A DNA stretch of 64,000 nucleotides from Apoderus coryli (lineage: Eukaryota > Arthropoda > Insecta > Coleoptera > Attelabidae): NCBI GenBank assembly GCA_911728435.2, contig OU452205.1, positions 14,142,260 through 14,206,259 of the forward strand. Reading direction: 5' to 3'. Shown here one piece after another: positions 43,161 through 55,462 of the stretch. The notes below the pieces were generated by a model. That model was not told the origin of the DNA and made no database searches. It worked only from the letters and a program-made list of their open reading frames with translations. How positions within the stretch are numbered: the stretch's first letter is position 1; every line of letters begins with the position of its first letter. The position numbers were made by a program, and so were the translations under genes.

Positions 43161-44282
43161 CACACCTCTTGTTACATCTATCCTGGGACACACTGTATGT
43201 TAAAGGGCTATTATAATATGGGTTTTCATCCAGTTAGCTTTTCTGGAGATTAAGGGGTCATTATATAATCGTATTGTTCCTGGCTTCACAAACGGTAGTG
43301 TCTTGTTGATCTTCTGAAAAAACTCACACATAAGACATCTTAGTAATCAACAATCATCACAGTCGATATAAAAATGTATTTTATATCTAAGACGTAAACT
43401 ACTGCCACCCTGTAGTTGTATTTTATAGGGGTGTATGTTCAATGCTCTTTTCTTATTGGCTATGTTCAGTCTATAGTACCTACTTCTCATTTTTATGAAG
43501 CAATTTTGGAAATGCAATCGGGACTTTCAAGTTATATTCGTTTTAGCTTTGGTATGGTTTGTTTTTGGACTTAGATTTTTCACAGTTCAAGAATTATTCT
43601 TTTTAATTGAATACCTTTTTGTTTTCTAATAAGTTTTAATAAAGATTAAAGTTTGTTCTTAACGTAAAGGAGTTATATTTCGAATAGTAGAATTTAATCT
43701 CTGTTATAAATTAAGTTTTCAATTGTAATTAAAGTTTTGTATGGGAATTAATATAATTATTCGTAATTATATTAATTTACCTATTTTAAGTTGTACAAGT
43801 AATGACTGAGATTTTCTTTTAGATTTTCAATCTCTTTTAATTGTTTTATTCTTTTTTATATTTATACATAATTATTTCTTTGTTTGTTATTCATTTTTAT
43901 TATTAATTTTAATTATTAAATTTAGTTGATTTGAGCCCAAACCTTTGCGTTTTAGATCAAATAAAGCTTGCGTTATGTTGGTGACAGAAGGGTCGTTTAA
44001 TTAATTACTCAGTGTTTTTCCTTATAAATAAATTGTGTGTGACCAGCAGAGATCCAGAATTAAAATATAATAATAATATAAGGTTAGTAAATTTTACATT
44101 ATTTTAATACAGATTAATAAAGTTCTTTCTTTCTTCTTTAATTAAAACTTGAATTACAAGTCGCTCATAAAGCTTGAATCGACCCAGTAACAACTTGAAT
44201 AGCATATTGGGATTCATTTGGATTGAGCTATAAAATTAGTATTCTTTCTGAATTTAAACAATTCCCGCTAATTCAAAATGGT
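43161..44282. other. AT-rich sequence between two RTE pieces
   Basis: No gene recognised. It may be an insertion that split one RTE copy, or unrelated DNA between two. Confidence 0.45.
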
Positions 44283-44475
44283 TACAGCCGGACAAATTCT
44301 TGCAAGAATTTTGTCCAATCGTTTTCTCCCACTGTCGGAAGGGTGCTTACCGGAAACAATGTGGTTTTAGACCCAACAAGGGTACAGCCGACATAATATT
44401 TAGTGCTAGGCAATTACAGGAAAAGTCGCGGGAGCAAAATCGTCCTCTATACGTGGGTTTTATAGACCTTGTGTA
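44283..44475 (+). pseudogene. RTE-clade reverse transcriptase fragment
   Basis: Frames around 44290-44470 give AGQILARILSNRFLPLSEG, then QCGFRPNKGTADIIFSARQL, QEKSREQNRPLYVGFIDL. These are the RTE fingers-palm motifs up to the first catalytic aspartate (FIDL). A frameshift lies near 44345. The fragment stops just before the catalytic-loop continuation. Confidence 0.78.
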
Positions 44476-44479
44476 TAGT

Positions 44480-45466
44480 TTTTATAAACAAAATAAGGTG
44501 CCTACTATAGATATGGTTCGAGAGAAACTTAAAAACTACCGACAATATTATTACAATTGCTTGGCCACACTGCGGGAAATAGATGTCGTTGGGATGATAT
44601 TTCAGGTTATTACAGTTTTCTAAATTGAAAGAATAAGGAACCTGTAAGTATTGAATGTCTAGTGTTTCTGCCTAGAGCTGGATAACGCTGCTGTCAACTT
44701 TTGTGAAAATAATTCAGTTCCTGTATTTTACCTTTGCAAATATTGGTCCTGCAAAAACCAATACGTAAATGCATGCCAGATGTCGCTCGCGCATTCTGTT
44801 TTCTCGTAAATTCTAATTCATTACAGTCGTTCATCACGTTGAGACAAAAAAGCGTTTTACCAAGTTTTTAATAAATAGTTGTAAATCGATGATTTTTAAA
44901 AAGAAAAATCTAAAACTCATAACATGTTTTTATTGATGATTGTTTTAAAGCGTTTGTCGACAATGTCGATTACATTAAGTAGTTTTAGAGAAATTTAGTT
45001 TTAATTTGTTTTTATTTTCACAAAATGGTAAGTCTTAAATTATAACATAATTATTACAACAATGCATAATTGTGCGTTCCTGTTCCAGACATTAATACAT
45101 TTCTCTAGTTGTTAACGTTCATGTACTATACACCATTAGGTTTTCTTATATTATTTGACCACCGATGATGGAGCTTGATGCTCTGAAACATGTATGGTTT
45201 GATGTCCGCTTCTAGAGCAGTATATTGATTTTATTTCGTGGAGACTGACTTTTATTTTTCCTCAAGATATTATTAATTTTATGACAGAGAAACAATTAAC
45301 TATTCCAAAGTCGACAAAGAAGGAATTACTTGATACAATAAAATCATTTAATTTCAAAAAAGAATATGCAATAGACCAAATTTGCCTAATTCAAGGACAT
45401 ACTGTTCTCAGTTTGCCGCCTTACCCCTGTATTTTCAATCGGATCGAGATGATTTGGGGATCATAA
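44480..45466 (+). pseudogene. IS630-type transposase scraps
   Basis: NKVPTIDMVREKLKNYR (44490-44545) could be an N-terminal recognition helix. STKKELLDTIKSFNFKKEYA, QGHTVLSLPPYPCIFNRIEM and IWGS (45305-45463) match the DDE region of an insect transposase group that reads GHxVLRLPPYHCxFNPIELIW. The proline and the glutamate of NPIE are altered or retained (NRIE). The two scraps may not be one copy. Confidence 0.6.
45162..45190 (+). ncRNA. Hammerhead-like motif, plus strand
   Basis: CCGATGA, one T, stem GGAGC-ttgat-GCTCT, GAAAC, ATGT. The second base of CUGAUGA is changed to C, so this copy should be inactive even if the class is real. Confidence 0.25.
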
Positions 45467-45469
45467 AAC

Positions 45470-46645
45470 CCGATTACAAAAATACTTTTCAAACACCAAA
45501 TATATGTACCTATATAAAAATTTTCTTTTATTTTCGCTAAAGTAATGATACGCCCATGCCTGCAAGCTGATCGATGTATGTCGCCGAAACTTTTCAACTG
45601 ACAATAAAACCATATACATAGTATTAAAAATCTAACATAGTATTAAAAATGTGCCCTGTCCCCGTTGAATTTTTATCTGATATATGGATAGCGTATAGTT
45701 CGATGAAGTCACAATGCCTAGCCAAACTTGTACACAGTAGCTTAAACTAATTTAGTAACATATTCCGAAAAGTTTTTATGATCTTGAAATTAAGTAAGAC
45801 TCTTAGATTCAATTTGATTTTATTGAATAAAACGGGTTCTGTAACCTCTAGACTGTTTTTAGTCAACAATCTTCCTATTTGTCATGGATTTTTTAATCAA
45901 ATAATGTGGGGCTAAAAATCAAGTAAATAAATCCGGGATTAATATGTAAGAAAGATAATAGGATATAAAAAGTGACTATAAATAAATAAATTAATAAGAC
46001 AAGTCCAGATTAATGCATTTATAAAAATGTTGCACTTCGTTTATACTTAAAAAAAATAAGTATCTCTCTTATTCAGATTATTACAATAATCAAAAGCAAT
46101 TTTAATGGTGTGCTTAATTGGTAATGAAATGAATAAAAAAAGGATTGGGCGTGATGAATGATTCCATACAGACAAGCAAAAAATCTCTTATTAAAATAAG
46201 CACATTTTTTTAATATATAATATGACCTACTTTTTGGTAAATTCTGAATAACGAGAGCCTCTATAATGATGGGCTGTTTTTTTATACTTTTGCAAATGAG
46301 AAGAAAATAATATTTATCAGATTGTGTTTTTTAACAATTTTAATTAATTAGTACCTACAGAGTGAGTTCGCGGTGAGCTTTAAAGATCAATTTAAAATCT
46401 TCACACTTGCGTCCAGTAAAGAATATTAAAAACGTCAAAGGTAATATTTTGTAAAATAGCTCCTTAGCGTATGTCTCCTAACTTAACCTTCTATCTCCTA
46501 ACTTAACCTAATAGTTTTTATTGGACAATGAAACAACATTAACAAATCAAAAGTGTTAAGTATATTAAAGTAATAAACTAATAAAATGTTTATTCCAAAT
46601 TATTAAAAGCAAAATGTCAAATAAAATACCTATACAGGGCGAAAA
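45470..46645. other. AT-rich sequence
   Basis: No gene recognised. A short direct duplication TAACATAGTATTAAAAAT occurs at 45617-45650. Confidence 0.45.
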
Positions 46646-46649
46646 ACAA

Positions 46650-46855
46650 CCGAAATGCTTCCTGGACTTTACTAGCTTTACTCTTGGCAAATTCGTAAAT
46701 AAGATTTTCAACATCCAACTGCTTTAAAAAGTCAGATTATAGAAATGGTAGCAAGATTTTTTAACCGCTCCTGGACCATTGTAGATCGTAAGTAACTTTT
46801 AATTAATTTTAATTTAGAAAACGATCTCTCAGCTGTAGCTACAGAAATTGGTACC
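46650..46855 (-). pseudogene. hAT transposase C-terminal dimerisation domain fragment
   Basis: Read on the minus strand across small frame breaks: ATAERSFSKLKLIKSYLRST, MVQERLKNLATISI, then a stop and FLKQLDVENLIYEFAKSKAS. This is the conserved hAT dimerisation segment (SVASCERSFSKLKLIKNYLR... ERLxxLAxLSIE). No DDE or zinc-finger part is seen. It is too broken to form a long frame. Confidence 0.8.
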
Positions 46856-47010
46856 TATAATTAACAATATACGTAATGCAATCGGAATGTCTGAAAATGA
46901 GTGTGTTAAGTTATTTATCTACAACTGTCATGTAATAGCTTCGATTTGACATTATTTTCAATAAAATTAAAAATAGTTCGGTCGTCGATGCCACATAATG
47001 TAAAACTAGA

Positions 47011-47325
47011 CAATGAATTTGTGTCGGTAAATATAATAAACTGAAAAATAATTTCGTGGCGTAGCGGACAAAATTACTGGTGTTACCTACACAATAAGGG
47101 ATTTTGTTAAATTTAGCAGGGCCTCAGTCTAATTCAGTAGAACCAGACCGAGGCATGGGTCGACAGATACTGACGAATTCGTTTCGCTCTTATTATGAGC
47201 TCGTCTGGTTCTACTGAATTAGACTGAGGACCTGCTAAATTAAACAAAATCCCTTGTGTAGGTAACACCAGTACTAATTTTTTAAGTATATTTATACAGA
47301 CACAAATTCATTGTATAGTTTTACA
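47011..47325. mobile_element. Foldback family copy 3
   Basis: Compact copy: AATGAATTTGTGTCGGTAAA (47014) and its complement near 47300-47320, with GTGTTACCTACACAA / TTGTGTAGGTAACACC inside and two facing copies of CAGTCTAATTCAGTAGAACC (47126 and complement 47205-47224). It clarifies the structure of the copies at 18765 and 36953. Confidence 0.78.
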
Positions 47326-47511
47326 CTATTTTTAATGCCATAATGACGTATATTACGGCACTAGTGCGTTTTTGAATACATTACAGCACTAGTGCGGTAA
47401 TGAGAAGGCTGTATATCTTTGCTGTTATGTTTGTTGTTATGGTCACAAAATATGGTCACTGGTACCTTGTGTTGACAGCCAATATTAACAATACGTTGAA
47501 CTGAAATATAT

Positions 47512-48015
47512 ATATATAAGTTGAGTGGTAGTCTTTGCTGACTAGTTAATAGATAACTTTGTGTCTTGGGTTGATCAGCAAATATTTTTGATTAAAACTC
47601 TTTTACGTTATGCCAAGCTTTCGATATATTTTTATATCTTCCTCGGGGCTACAAATATAAGTGTAAGCTAAGTATAAATATATATAAAATTTAAACATAT
47701 CAGTGTCAATCACAAAAAAATTCAATTAACTTAAAAATGTTTAATGTTAATCATTATTTTGCAAAGTTGAAAGAAATTTTTATATTAATGTTCTTTAATT
47801 TACAATTTATATTATTTTTACCAATGTAAAACTTGCCGCGTATACTAAGGTAAACATATTTTTAAATTTTATATATATTTATACTTAGCTTACACTTATA
47901 TTTGTAGCCCCGAGGAAGATATAAAAATATATCGAAAGCTTGGCATAACGTAAAAGAGTTTTAATCAAAAATATTTGCTGATCAACCCAACACACAAAGT
48001 TATATATATATATAA
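47512..48015. mobile_element. Foldback element with paired decayed hammerhead-like cores
   Basis: The arms are nearly perfect complements: GATCAGCAAATATTTTTGAT, CTTTTACGTTATGCCAAGCT, TTCCTCGGGGCTACAAATAT (47570-47680) against 47880-47990. Each arm carries CCGAGGA, A, GATATAaaaaTATATC, GAAAG, a hammerhead-like layout with changed core bases. TA repeats flank it. Confidence 0.75.
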
Positions 48016-50848
48016 ACTTTTGAACTGAGGTCATTTTTAGGATCCAGGGGTCATAAAATGAAGGACTGCATAAAAATTTTTCAAAATTTCGGTTGTGTCG
48101 ATCTCCTGAATAGTTAGATTTTTTTTTAAAATCTACTAAAAACCGATAAATCGCCGTACCACATAAACATATAAAAGTACATACAATTCAACTGTAGTTC
48201 TATAAAATATTTTAAAATAGTACAAATAATAATACAAAAACAGAAAAAAAAATTCACCGAGAATATAAACAACTGAGTCATCTTTCGCGACACTATGTTT
48301 CTGGAAAATATATTTGGATAAAATTTTACAATAACGTATATCTATCTATTTGTCTTTGCAGGAGTATTCACGATAGCAAAGATTAATATACACAAATTAA
48401 TCTTTGACGATAGGTATTGGGAAAACTATAATTATGAACATCTAGGGGTACCTATACTAAAGTCGATAAGGGTCACATCGCTAAAATATTTTTAAGATAA
48501 TTGCAGTTCCGGTTATATTGGAATTTAATTTCAACCTGCTTATTTCAAGTAGAACAGTCTATATATTCTTACATTTTTTGGATACTGTCTAAAAAGCTAG
48601 TATAATAATAATTATAAATAAATAATTTGTGTGTAATGTACGTAAGTCTAGCCGTTTTTGAAATATTTAAAGTTATACCTACGTCTAAAATGGCGTTTGA
48701 AGGTCGACAAAAAGTCGTTATTTGTCCTTAATTTTAAATACCTAATTAATGTACATAAAGATTCTTGTATAAAAAGGTTTGTTTTAACTAAATTCGTAAC
48801 ATCGTTATTATTATTAATATTTTTATTGTACAATGTGGTCTCAAAATAAGATTAAAAATTAAATTGAAAAAACAGTCAAAAGTCAATTTTTTCAACCTAT
48901 ATGTTTTGGTAATTTTATCTTATATGACATTAAAAATAAAGTATTTTATTAGATGTCGAAAATATAGTTTTCGAAATTTTGACAATTTAACTTTTTCCTT
49001 TATACCTGACCTAGTCTATGAGAATATAAAATCTTAAACTCGAAAAAGCTTACGACAAGTTCGACCAGAATAAACTTAAACATTGTTAGAAGAGAATTTG
49101 TAGATTTCATTTTTGTTCACTTTTTCCTAATTTAAATTCATAGTAAGGAAGCAAACAAATCTGCTAGAAAATATTTCAAAACCTTCTTGATTTAACCTAT
49201 CCGTTTTTCATTAAACCAACTGTTGAAACACACCTTGTATAAATTTTAAGGACTATATTATATATTATAATATAAATAAAATTGTGTATGTAGAGTTTTC
49301 CTTTTTTTGCAACTGTCTCCATGTTACTTTAGGAAAAACAGGGTTAAGTGGCAGAGCAGAACCATTTTGGTGAACATTCTCTGTTTTCGCATTAGTTGTC
49401 ATTTCTGCTATGATATTTTTGTAATTACATAGAGTATATCCCTTAATGTTATTATTATACAAGAAGTGTATTGTTTGTTTTTTAAATATATTTATTAATT
49501 TTTTTTGTGATGGCACTTATTAGGAAATAAAGTTATTTATTGTAATTATGAGTATTATATAGGATAAAACTAACCTGCAAAAAGCAAACATATTTGAGTA
49601 TCCAGATTCATTTCGGGTGGTAACAGTATCGCAGCTGATGTTTCTTCGCTAATTTTGCCTCTTCACATCAACATTCCCATTGTTTGGAATGAATAATAAC
49701 CCACACTTTGCTAAATTGGTTACAGGATAACTCTATCTGCAAAATTGGTTTTAATTTTCACAGTCAAAGCAAAATTATGATTAAACCAACCTGTTTTAAG
49801 TTAATCATGTTTGAGAATTCCTAAATTCATTTTGTGGCTTTGTGATGTTCATTATGTCGATCAATTTAATCTGAGAGTTAATTAAGGCTGCTCTCTTGAA
49901 ATTCTAACTTTATTGAAATTTATTTATGATTAATTTTTAAGTTTTCATTTAAATATTGATGATACACAAACTAGAAATTTGGAAATATTTATGATTTTAA
50001 AGGTGTGTGTAACCATAACATACATTGGTGGAAAACAATTATTCGTTTAAACTAAAGTAAAACATTCTGCAACTAGAAACTTTGAATCTTATAACTTCAA
50101 AAAGAGCAGCCTTGAATGTTGTTCCTATATTCATTACTGCTGTTTTCTATGGTTCTGAAAAACATTTACTGCAGAGCACTCCTGCAAAAAAGTAAAACTA
50201 TTATAAATAGATTGAACGGCGCGCTATCTGTTAATTGCGTGGACAACTTTAATATTTTCTGAATATGATTGAACAGTAAATAATTTGGTTATCTGTAAAA
50301 TGATTTTGAATACACGCGATAATTTAAAAAAAAGTTATAAACAATCAGATGCAAGCAGCTATTAATCTTTTGTGGTAAAGTTGTTAATTGTAAGAGGATG
50401 GTAATGAAAAAATAGTAGGTACTCCTTTCTTTGTCAACAGCAATACTCGTATATGCAAATGTTTTTAAATTCACTTACACCTCACGTGTTTCGAATATCC
50501 TCTCCTCTTCCAATCTAGGAATTCTTTACCACGCTTCCATCTGCTCTTGTCGAATAGAAATCCTTATTTTCGTTTTTTTCGACACTACAATCACGAGCCG
50601 AGCTACTTATTAATTTAACGAACAAAGACTTCTAAAATCGCAATTGCCACCTCAAAAACTCACAAAAGTCCACAGTTCCGAGGAGCAAATAAAATAACTC
50701 ACTAATTTTGATTTACGCGTTACCGGCGAACGTTGTATCATTTTAAATATCTGTAACAAAGAAAGAAAAATTTAAAATATACCGAAGTTATCAACTTATT
50801 CAGATTGTTGTTCTGTTTTTTTTTTCTAATATTAACGAAGTTACCTAC

Positions 50849-50930
50849 CATGTGACTAACACTTCTGCATTAAGCTTCACTCCAATCCATTCCATGCTTA
50901 ACCTAACTAAACTAGGGCCTATGGGCACTC
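50849..50930 (-). other. Putative 82-nt exon, unit A
   Basis: A pyrimidine-rich acceptor (TTTACATTTCAG|GA) and donor (ACATG|GTAGGT) bound a frame of 2+78+2 nt reading VPIGPSLVRLSMEWIGV and on to LNAEVLVTW. It is identical in unit B. I do not recognise the protein. It could be an exon of a duplicated host gene or of a decayed one. Confidence 0.4.
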
Positions 50931-51916
50931 CTGAAATGTAAACAAAAAAAAAAAAGTGTTTTAACAAATTATACAACAGTCATTTAAAAGAAAGTTATAA
51001 AGTTTTAGACATTTGAACAAATGGTCAGAATACTACAGTCCATTCAAAATATTTCTTAAACTGAAATAATTTAAAATATAAATTAGTCAAAAAGATGTAA
51101 ATAATTCTGTTGATATCGCTTACTCTTTAAACACCCAAATAATTTTTGAGCATTTATACCGTTTGAAGTACATTATTACTTATTGCCTTTGTATTTAAAC
51201 ACATAAGATCATTTTTGCACCCAAACCATATACCTAGCATATTATGGAAAACAGATTGTCATCCCTAATCCTAATGTATGTGTATAACACTTGATAAAGT
51301 TGGCGAAACATGTCGTAAAATAAAATGGACTGGAAACATTTAAAATTAAAAATTGTTTGATTTCCTAAATGAAAATAACAGAAGTTAAAATTAAGTTGCT
51401 TCTAAGCAAGTTCCTTTTTAATTTAAAAATATACAATTATTAGAAGAATTAATTATTGTGTAATCTAAGAGAAGAGACATATTTTGACGATTAAATGATT
51501 ACTGCAGATGCCATTGAGTTGAGGTTAAGTTTTGGAGTAATTGTTTCTCAGATTTATCCAAATGTACTATAAAAAATTACCTCAGTTGAAAGAATATTTT
51601 AAATTGAATTTAAATAATTGTCATTCGTAACATAGGATGAGGTTGGTCTTTCAAAAAATTGGTTCTATAAATAATTTTGTGACAAGCTTTTACAACTACT
51701 TTTAGAAATTAGGTACAGGATTGCTAAATTTAAATATGTTGTTCTACGCAAGTAAAATTTTGAATGGAATAAGATTTTCAGCTTATCCCGCTCACGGGGC
51801 TTGTACAATATCCTGTAGCTCTAAATAACTACGGCTTTGGAATTTTTTCCTATGTAATAAATAATAAATAAGTCGTCGGCCAGAAATTGCCAATAAAATA
51901 TAGAATGATATTGTAG

Positions 51917-52350
51917 GATCGAAGATTGAAAGTGCGTGAGTTGAATGAGGCTGCATGTATAGACATCTCAACTGAGCGTGTGCGTCACATTTTACAAGAA
52001 TATTTCATGTGAAAAAACTGTCCGCACGATGGTTAGGACTCACGATCGACGATAAACACAACCATGTGACCACTTGAAAGGAGTATTTAAGAACGTTCGG
52101 CCACAATCCAAACGAGTTCTTACGCCATTTCTTTACCGTAGATGATAAATGAGTTCATCAGAACAATGCATATGTGTGTAGGCTCCATAGCAAAAATTCA
52201 CCAATTTGGTTAAGAACTGCTACCTGATCCGCCATATTCTCCAGATTTAGCCCCCTCCGACTATTTTCTGTTTACGAACCTGAAGAAATGACTGAGTGGT
52301 AAGAGAATCGGATCGAATAAAGAGGTCACCGTTGAAACAAACGATAAAAT
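51917..52350 (+). pseudogene. Mariner remnant, unit A
   Basis: Broken frames read DRRLKVRELNEAA, ERVRHILQEYF and LLPDPPYSPDLAPSDYFLF then KEVTVETND. The mariner motif around the third catalytic residue (SPDLAPSDY) is intact but stops and frameshifts abound. The same insertion is at the homologous place in unit B, so it predates that duplication. Confidence 0.82.
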
Positions 52351-52815
52351 GTTTTTTTCAAAAAAAAAAAAAAAATAGTTTTCTTTGTAACTGATCAAAC
52401 CACTCTCGTATGTTAATATATTCTATGCATATTCGTATATACGGCACAAGGTACGGGCACAGCATAAATATTTATTATGCTGTGGTATAAGGGCTTCGCC
52501 TGTCTAATTAGTCTACTCTTAGTCACATAAGAAAAAATTCCAAAAACGTTGTTATTTCGAGCTGCAGGCTGGTGTACCCTCACGTCGTTCGTCCTTAAAA
52601 TGTTATCAATAATAAAATTAAAATGACTTACACCTAATACTCCTTCCTTTGCTTATACTCCTGCATACCACTTTCCATACCAATAGTCAAGCTTCACGTA
52701 GATCAAAGCACGAATTTTTTTGCAAAGTCACACATTTGGATGAACAACGTAAGTAGCTCGACAAGATTAGAAATCGGATAACGTTTTTTTTTTCACATAC
52801 ACAAACACATTACTA

Positions 52816-52854
52816 TTACGCGATGGAACCGACGACCGCGACGGTGATAAATAT
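52816..52854 (-). other. Putative 13-codon terminal exon, unit A
   Basis: After an acceptor TTTTGCAG the frame reads IFITVAVVGSIA and TAA. Units B (57940-57978) and C (61955-61993) keep the same peptide apart from F/L, with the other changes at third codon positions. Confidence 0.35.
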
Positions 52855-52937
52855 CTGCAAAATAAAAAAATATATTTTACATATATATATTTTTTCTTTT
52901 CTAGAACTCTGCTTTACTATTTCATAATAGATTTTTT

Positions 52938-53198
52938 TTTAAACTGATTGCAAGTGAAACAATTATTGTTACATGTCAGTCAACGTTTTGGCAATGCACA
53001 ACTGCCGTCTTCAGGTACATTTTTAAAAACTAAATCATCTCCTGGTCAACACAGGCGTTCAATTTTAATGTATGAAAAATTGAACGCCTGTGTAGAACAG
53101 CAGGCGTTTTTATAAAAAATGTACCTGACGAAGGCAACTGTGCATTGCCAAAACGTTCACTGACTAACAAGAATTGTTTCACTTGCAATCTGTTTTTA
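52938..53198. mobile_element. Foldback insertion between units A and B
   Basis: Arms GATTGCAAGTGAAACAATT...CAACGTTTTGGCAATGCAC and their complements bracket a hairpin of CACAGGCGTTCAATTTT / AAAATTGAACGCCTGTG (about 53050-53095). Each arm has CTGAAGA or CTGACGA, a GGCA/TTGCC stem and AAAAC, a hammerhead-like layout with G12 changed to A. Confidence 0.72.
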
Positions 53199-55380
53199 AT
53201 TGGAACCACATACTAAGAAAAAAATCATTATGATAAACTATAATATAATTATACTGGACAAAATAATATTTAAAACATAAAAAAAATAGAAAACGTAACA
53301 TATCGTAAGATTAATTTTAATAAAATTAAATGGAAAAACAGTCAATTTTTTCAAATGGAACCTATATGTTTTGATAATTTTATCTTATTTGAAATTAAAA
53401 ATAAATTATTTTATTAGATATCGAAAATATAGTTTCCGAAATTTTGACAATTTCACATTTTTCTTTATACCTGGACAAAGACGTCGGCGTCGATGGAAAT
53501 ATAAAAAGAGTAATTTAAATAAAGTGTTAAACTCGAAAAAGTTTAGGACAAGTTCGACCAGAATAGACTTAAGAGAATTTATAGATTTTATTTTTGTTCA
53601 CTTTTTCCTAATTTAAATTCATAGTAAGGAAGCAAACAAATCTGCTAGATCTAACCAGCAAACTTGATTAAATTTTAAACTAAAATATATCAAAACCTTC
53701 TTGATTTAACCTATCCGTTTTTTACTAAAACAAGGAGTTGTTGAAACACACCCTGTATAAATTTTAAGGACTATATTATATATTATAATATAAATAAAAT
53801 TGTGTATGTAGAGTTTTTCTTTTTTTTGCAACTGTCTCTGTTACTTTAGGAAAAACAGGGTTAAGTGGCAGAACAGAACCATTTTGGTGAACATCCTCTG
53901 AATTCGTGTTAGTTGTCATTTCTGCTATAATATTTTTTTAATTACATAGAGTATGTCCCTAAATGTTATTATTATACAAGAAGTGTATTGTTTGTTTTTT
54001 TAAATATATTTATTTATTTTTTTGCGATGGCACTTATTAGGAAATAAAGTTATTTATTGTAATTATGAGTATTATATAGGATGAAACTAACCTGCAAAAA
54101 GCAAACATATATAGGAGTATCTAGATTCATTTCGGGTTGTAGCAGTATCGCAACTGATGTTTCTTCGCTAATTTTGCCTCTTCTCATCAACATTCCCATT
54201 GTTTGGAATGAATAACCCACACTTTGCTAAATTCGTTACAGGATAACTCTATCTGCAAAAGCACTTGGTTTTAATTTTCACAGTCAAAGCAAAATTATTA
54301 ATAAACCAACCTGATTTAAGTTAATCATGTTTGAGAATTCATAAATTCATTTTGTGATGTTCATTGTGTCGATCAATTTAATCTGAGAGTTAATTAAGGC
54401 TGCTCTCTTGAAATTCTAACTTTATTGAAATTTATTTATGATTAATTTTTAAGTTTTTATTTAAAAATTGATGACACAAACTGGAAATTTGGAAACATTT
54501 ATGATTTTAAAGGTGTGTGTAACCATAACAGACATTGGTGGAAAACAATTATTCGTTTAAACTTAATTAAAACATTCTGAAACTAGAAACTTTGAATCTT
54601 ATAACTTCAAAAATAGCAGCCTTGAATGTTCTTCCTATATTCATTACTGTATCTTTTCTGTTTCCTATGGTTCTGAAAAACATTTACTGCACTCCTGCAA
54701 AAAAGTAAAACTTTTATAAATAGGTTGAACGGAGAGGTATCTGTTAATTGCGTGGACAACTTTAATAATTTCTGAATATGATTGGACAGTAAATAATTTG
54801 GTTATCTGTCAAATGATTTTGAATATACGCGATAATTTAAAAAAAAGTCATAAACAAACAATCAGATACAAGCAGCTATTAATCTTTTGTGGTAAAATTG
54901 TTAATAATTGTAAGTGGATGATAACGAAGAAGTACTACTCCTTTCTTCGTCAACAACAATACTCGTATATACAAATATTTTTAAATTCACTTACATCTCA
55001 AGTGTTTCGAATATCCTCTCCTCTTCAAATCCAGGAATTCTTTACCACAGTTCCATCTGCTATTGTCCAATAGAAATCCTTATTTTCGTTTCTTTCGACA
55101 CTACAATCACGAGCCAAGCTACTTATTAATTTAACGAACAACGACTTCGAAAATGGTAATTGCCACCTCAAAAACTTACAATAGTCCACAGTTCCGAGGA
55201 GCAAATAAAAAATCTCACTAATTTTGATTTACGCGTTACCGGCGAACGTTGTATCATTTTGAATATCTGTAACAAAGACAGTAAAATTTAAAATATATAC
55301 CGAAGTTACAAACTTAGATTATTTTTCTGTTTTTCTTCTTGTATAAAATCGTTATGCCAAATATTAACGAAGTTACCTAC

Positions 55381-55462
55381 CATGTGACTAACACTTCTGC
55401 ATTAAGCTTCACTCCAATCCATTCCATGCTTAACCTAACTAAACTAGGGCCTATGGGCACTC
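55381..55462 (-). other. Putative 82-nt exon, unit B
   Basis: Identical in sequence and splice sites to the unit A segment, although flanking intron-like sequence differs by several indels. Confidence 0.4.

Larger units (their letters stand above)
48120..52870. repeat. Tandem array: partial unit 0 and unit A
   Basis: The array runs from here to the window end. Marker AACTAACCTGC occurs at 49569 (A), 54087 (B), 59201 (C) and 63783 (D), giving periods of about 4.5, 5.1 and 4.6 kb. 48120-48860 matches the ends of units B and C (CGCCGTACCACA, CACCGAGAATATAAACAAC). Unit A keeps blocks such as CTCCAATCCATTCCATGCTT and a mariner remnant. It holds several short minus-strand coding-like segments but no long frame. 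Confidence 0.85.

Noticed and set aside
45560..45600. GCTGATCGATGTATGTCGCCGAAAC as another hammerhead-like motif
   Set aside because: The core is CUGAUCG, position 8-9 do not fit and there is no stem II.
48658..48849. Overlapping frames on both strands at 48648-48849
   Set aside because: AT-rich translation, no motif, within an array block whose other copies break these frames.
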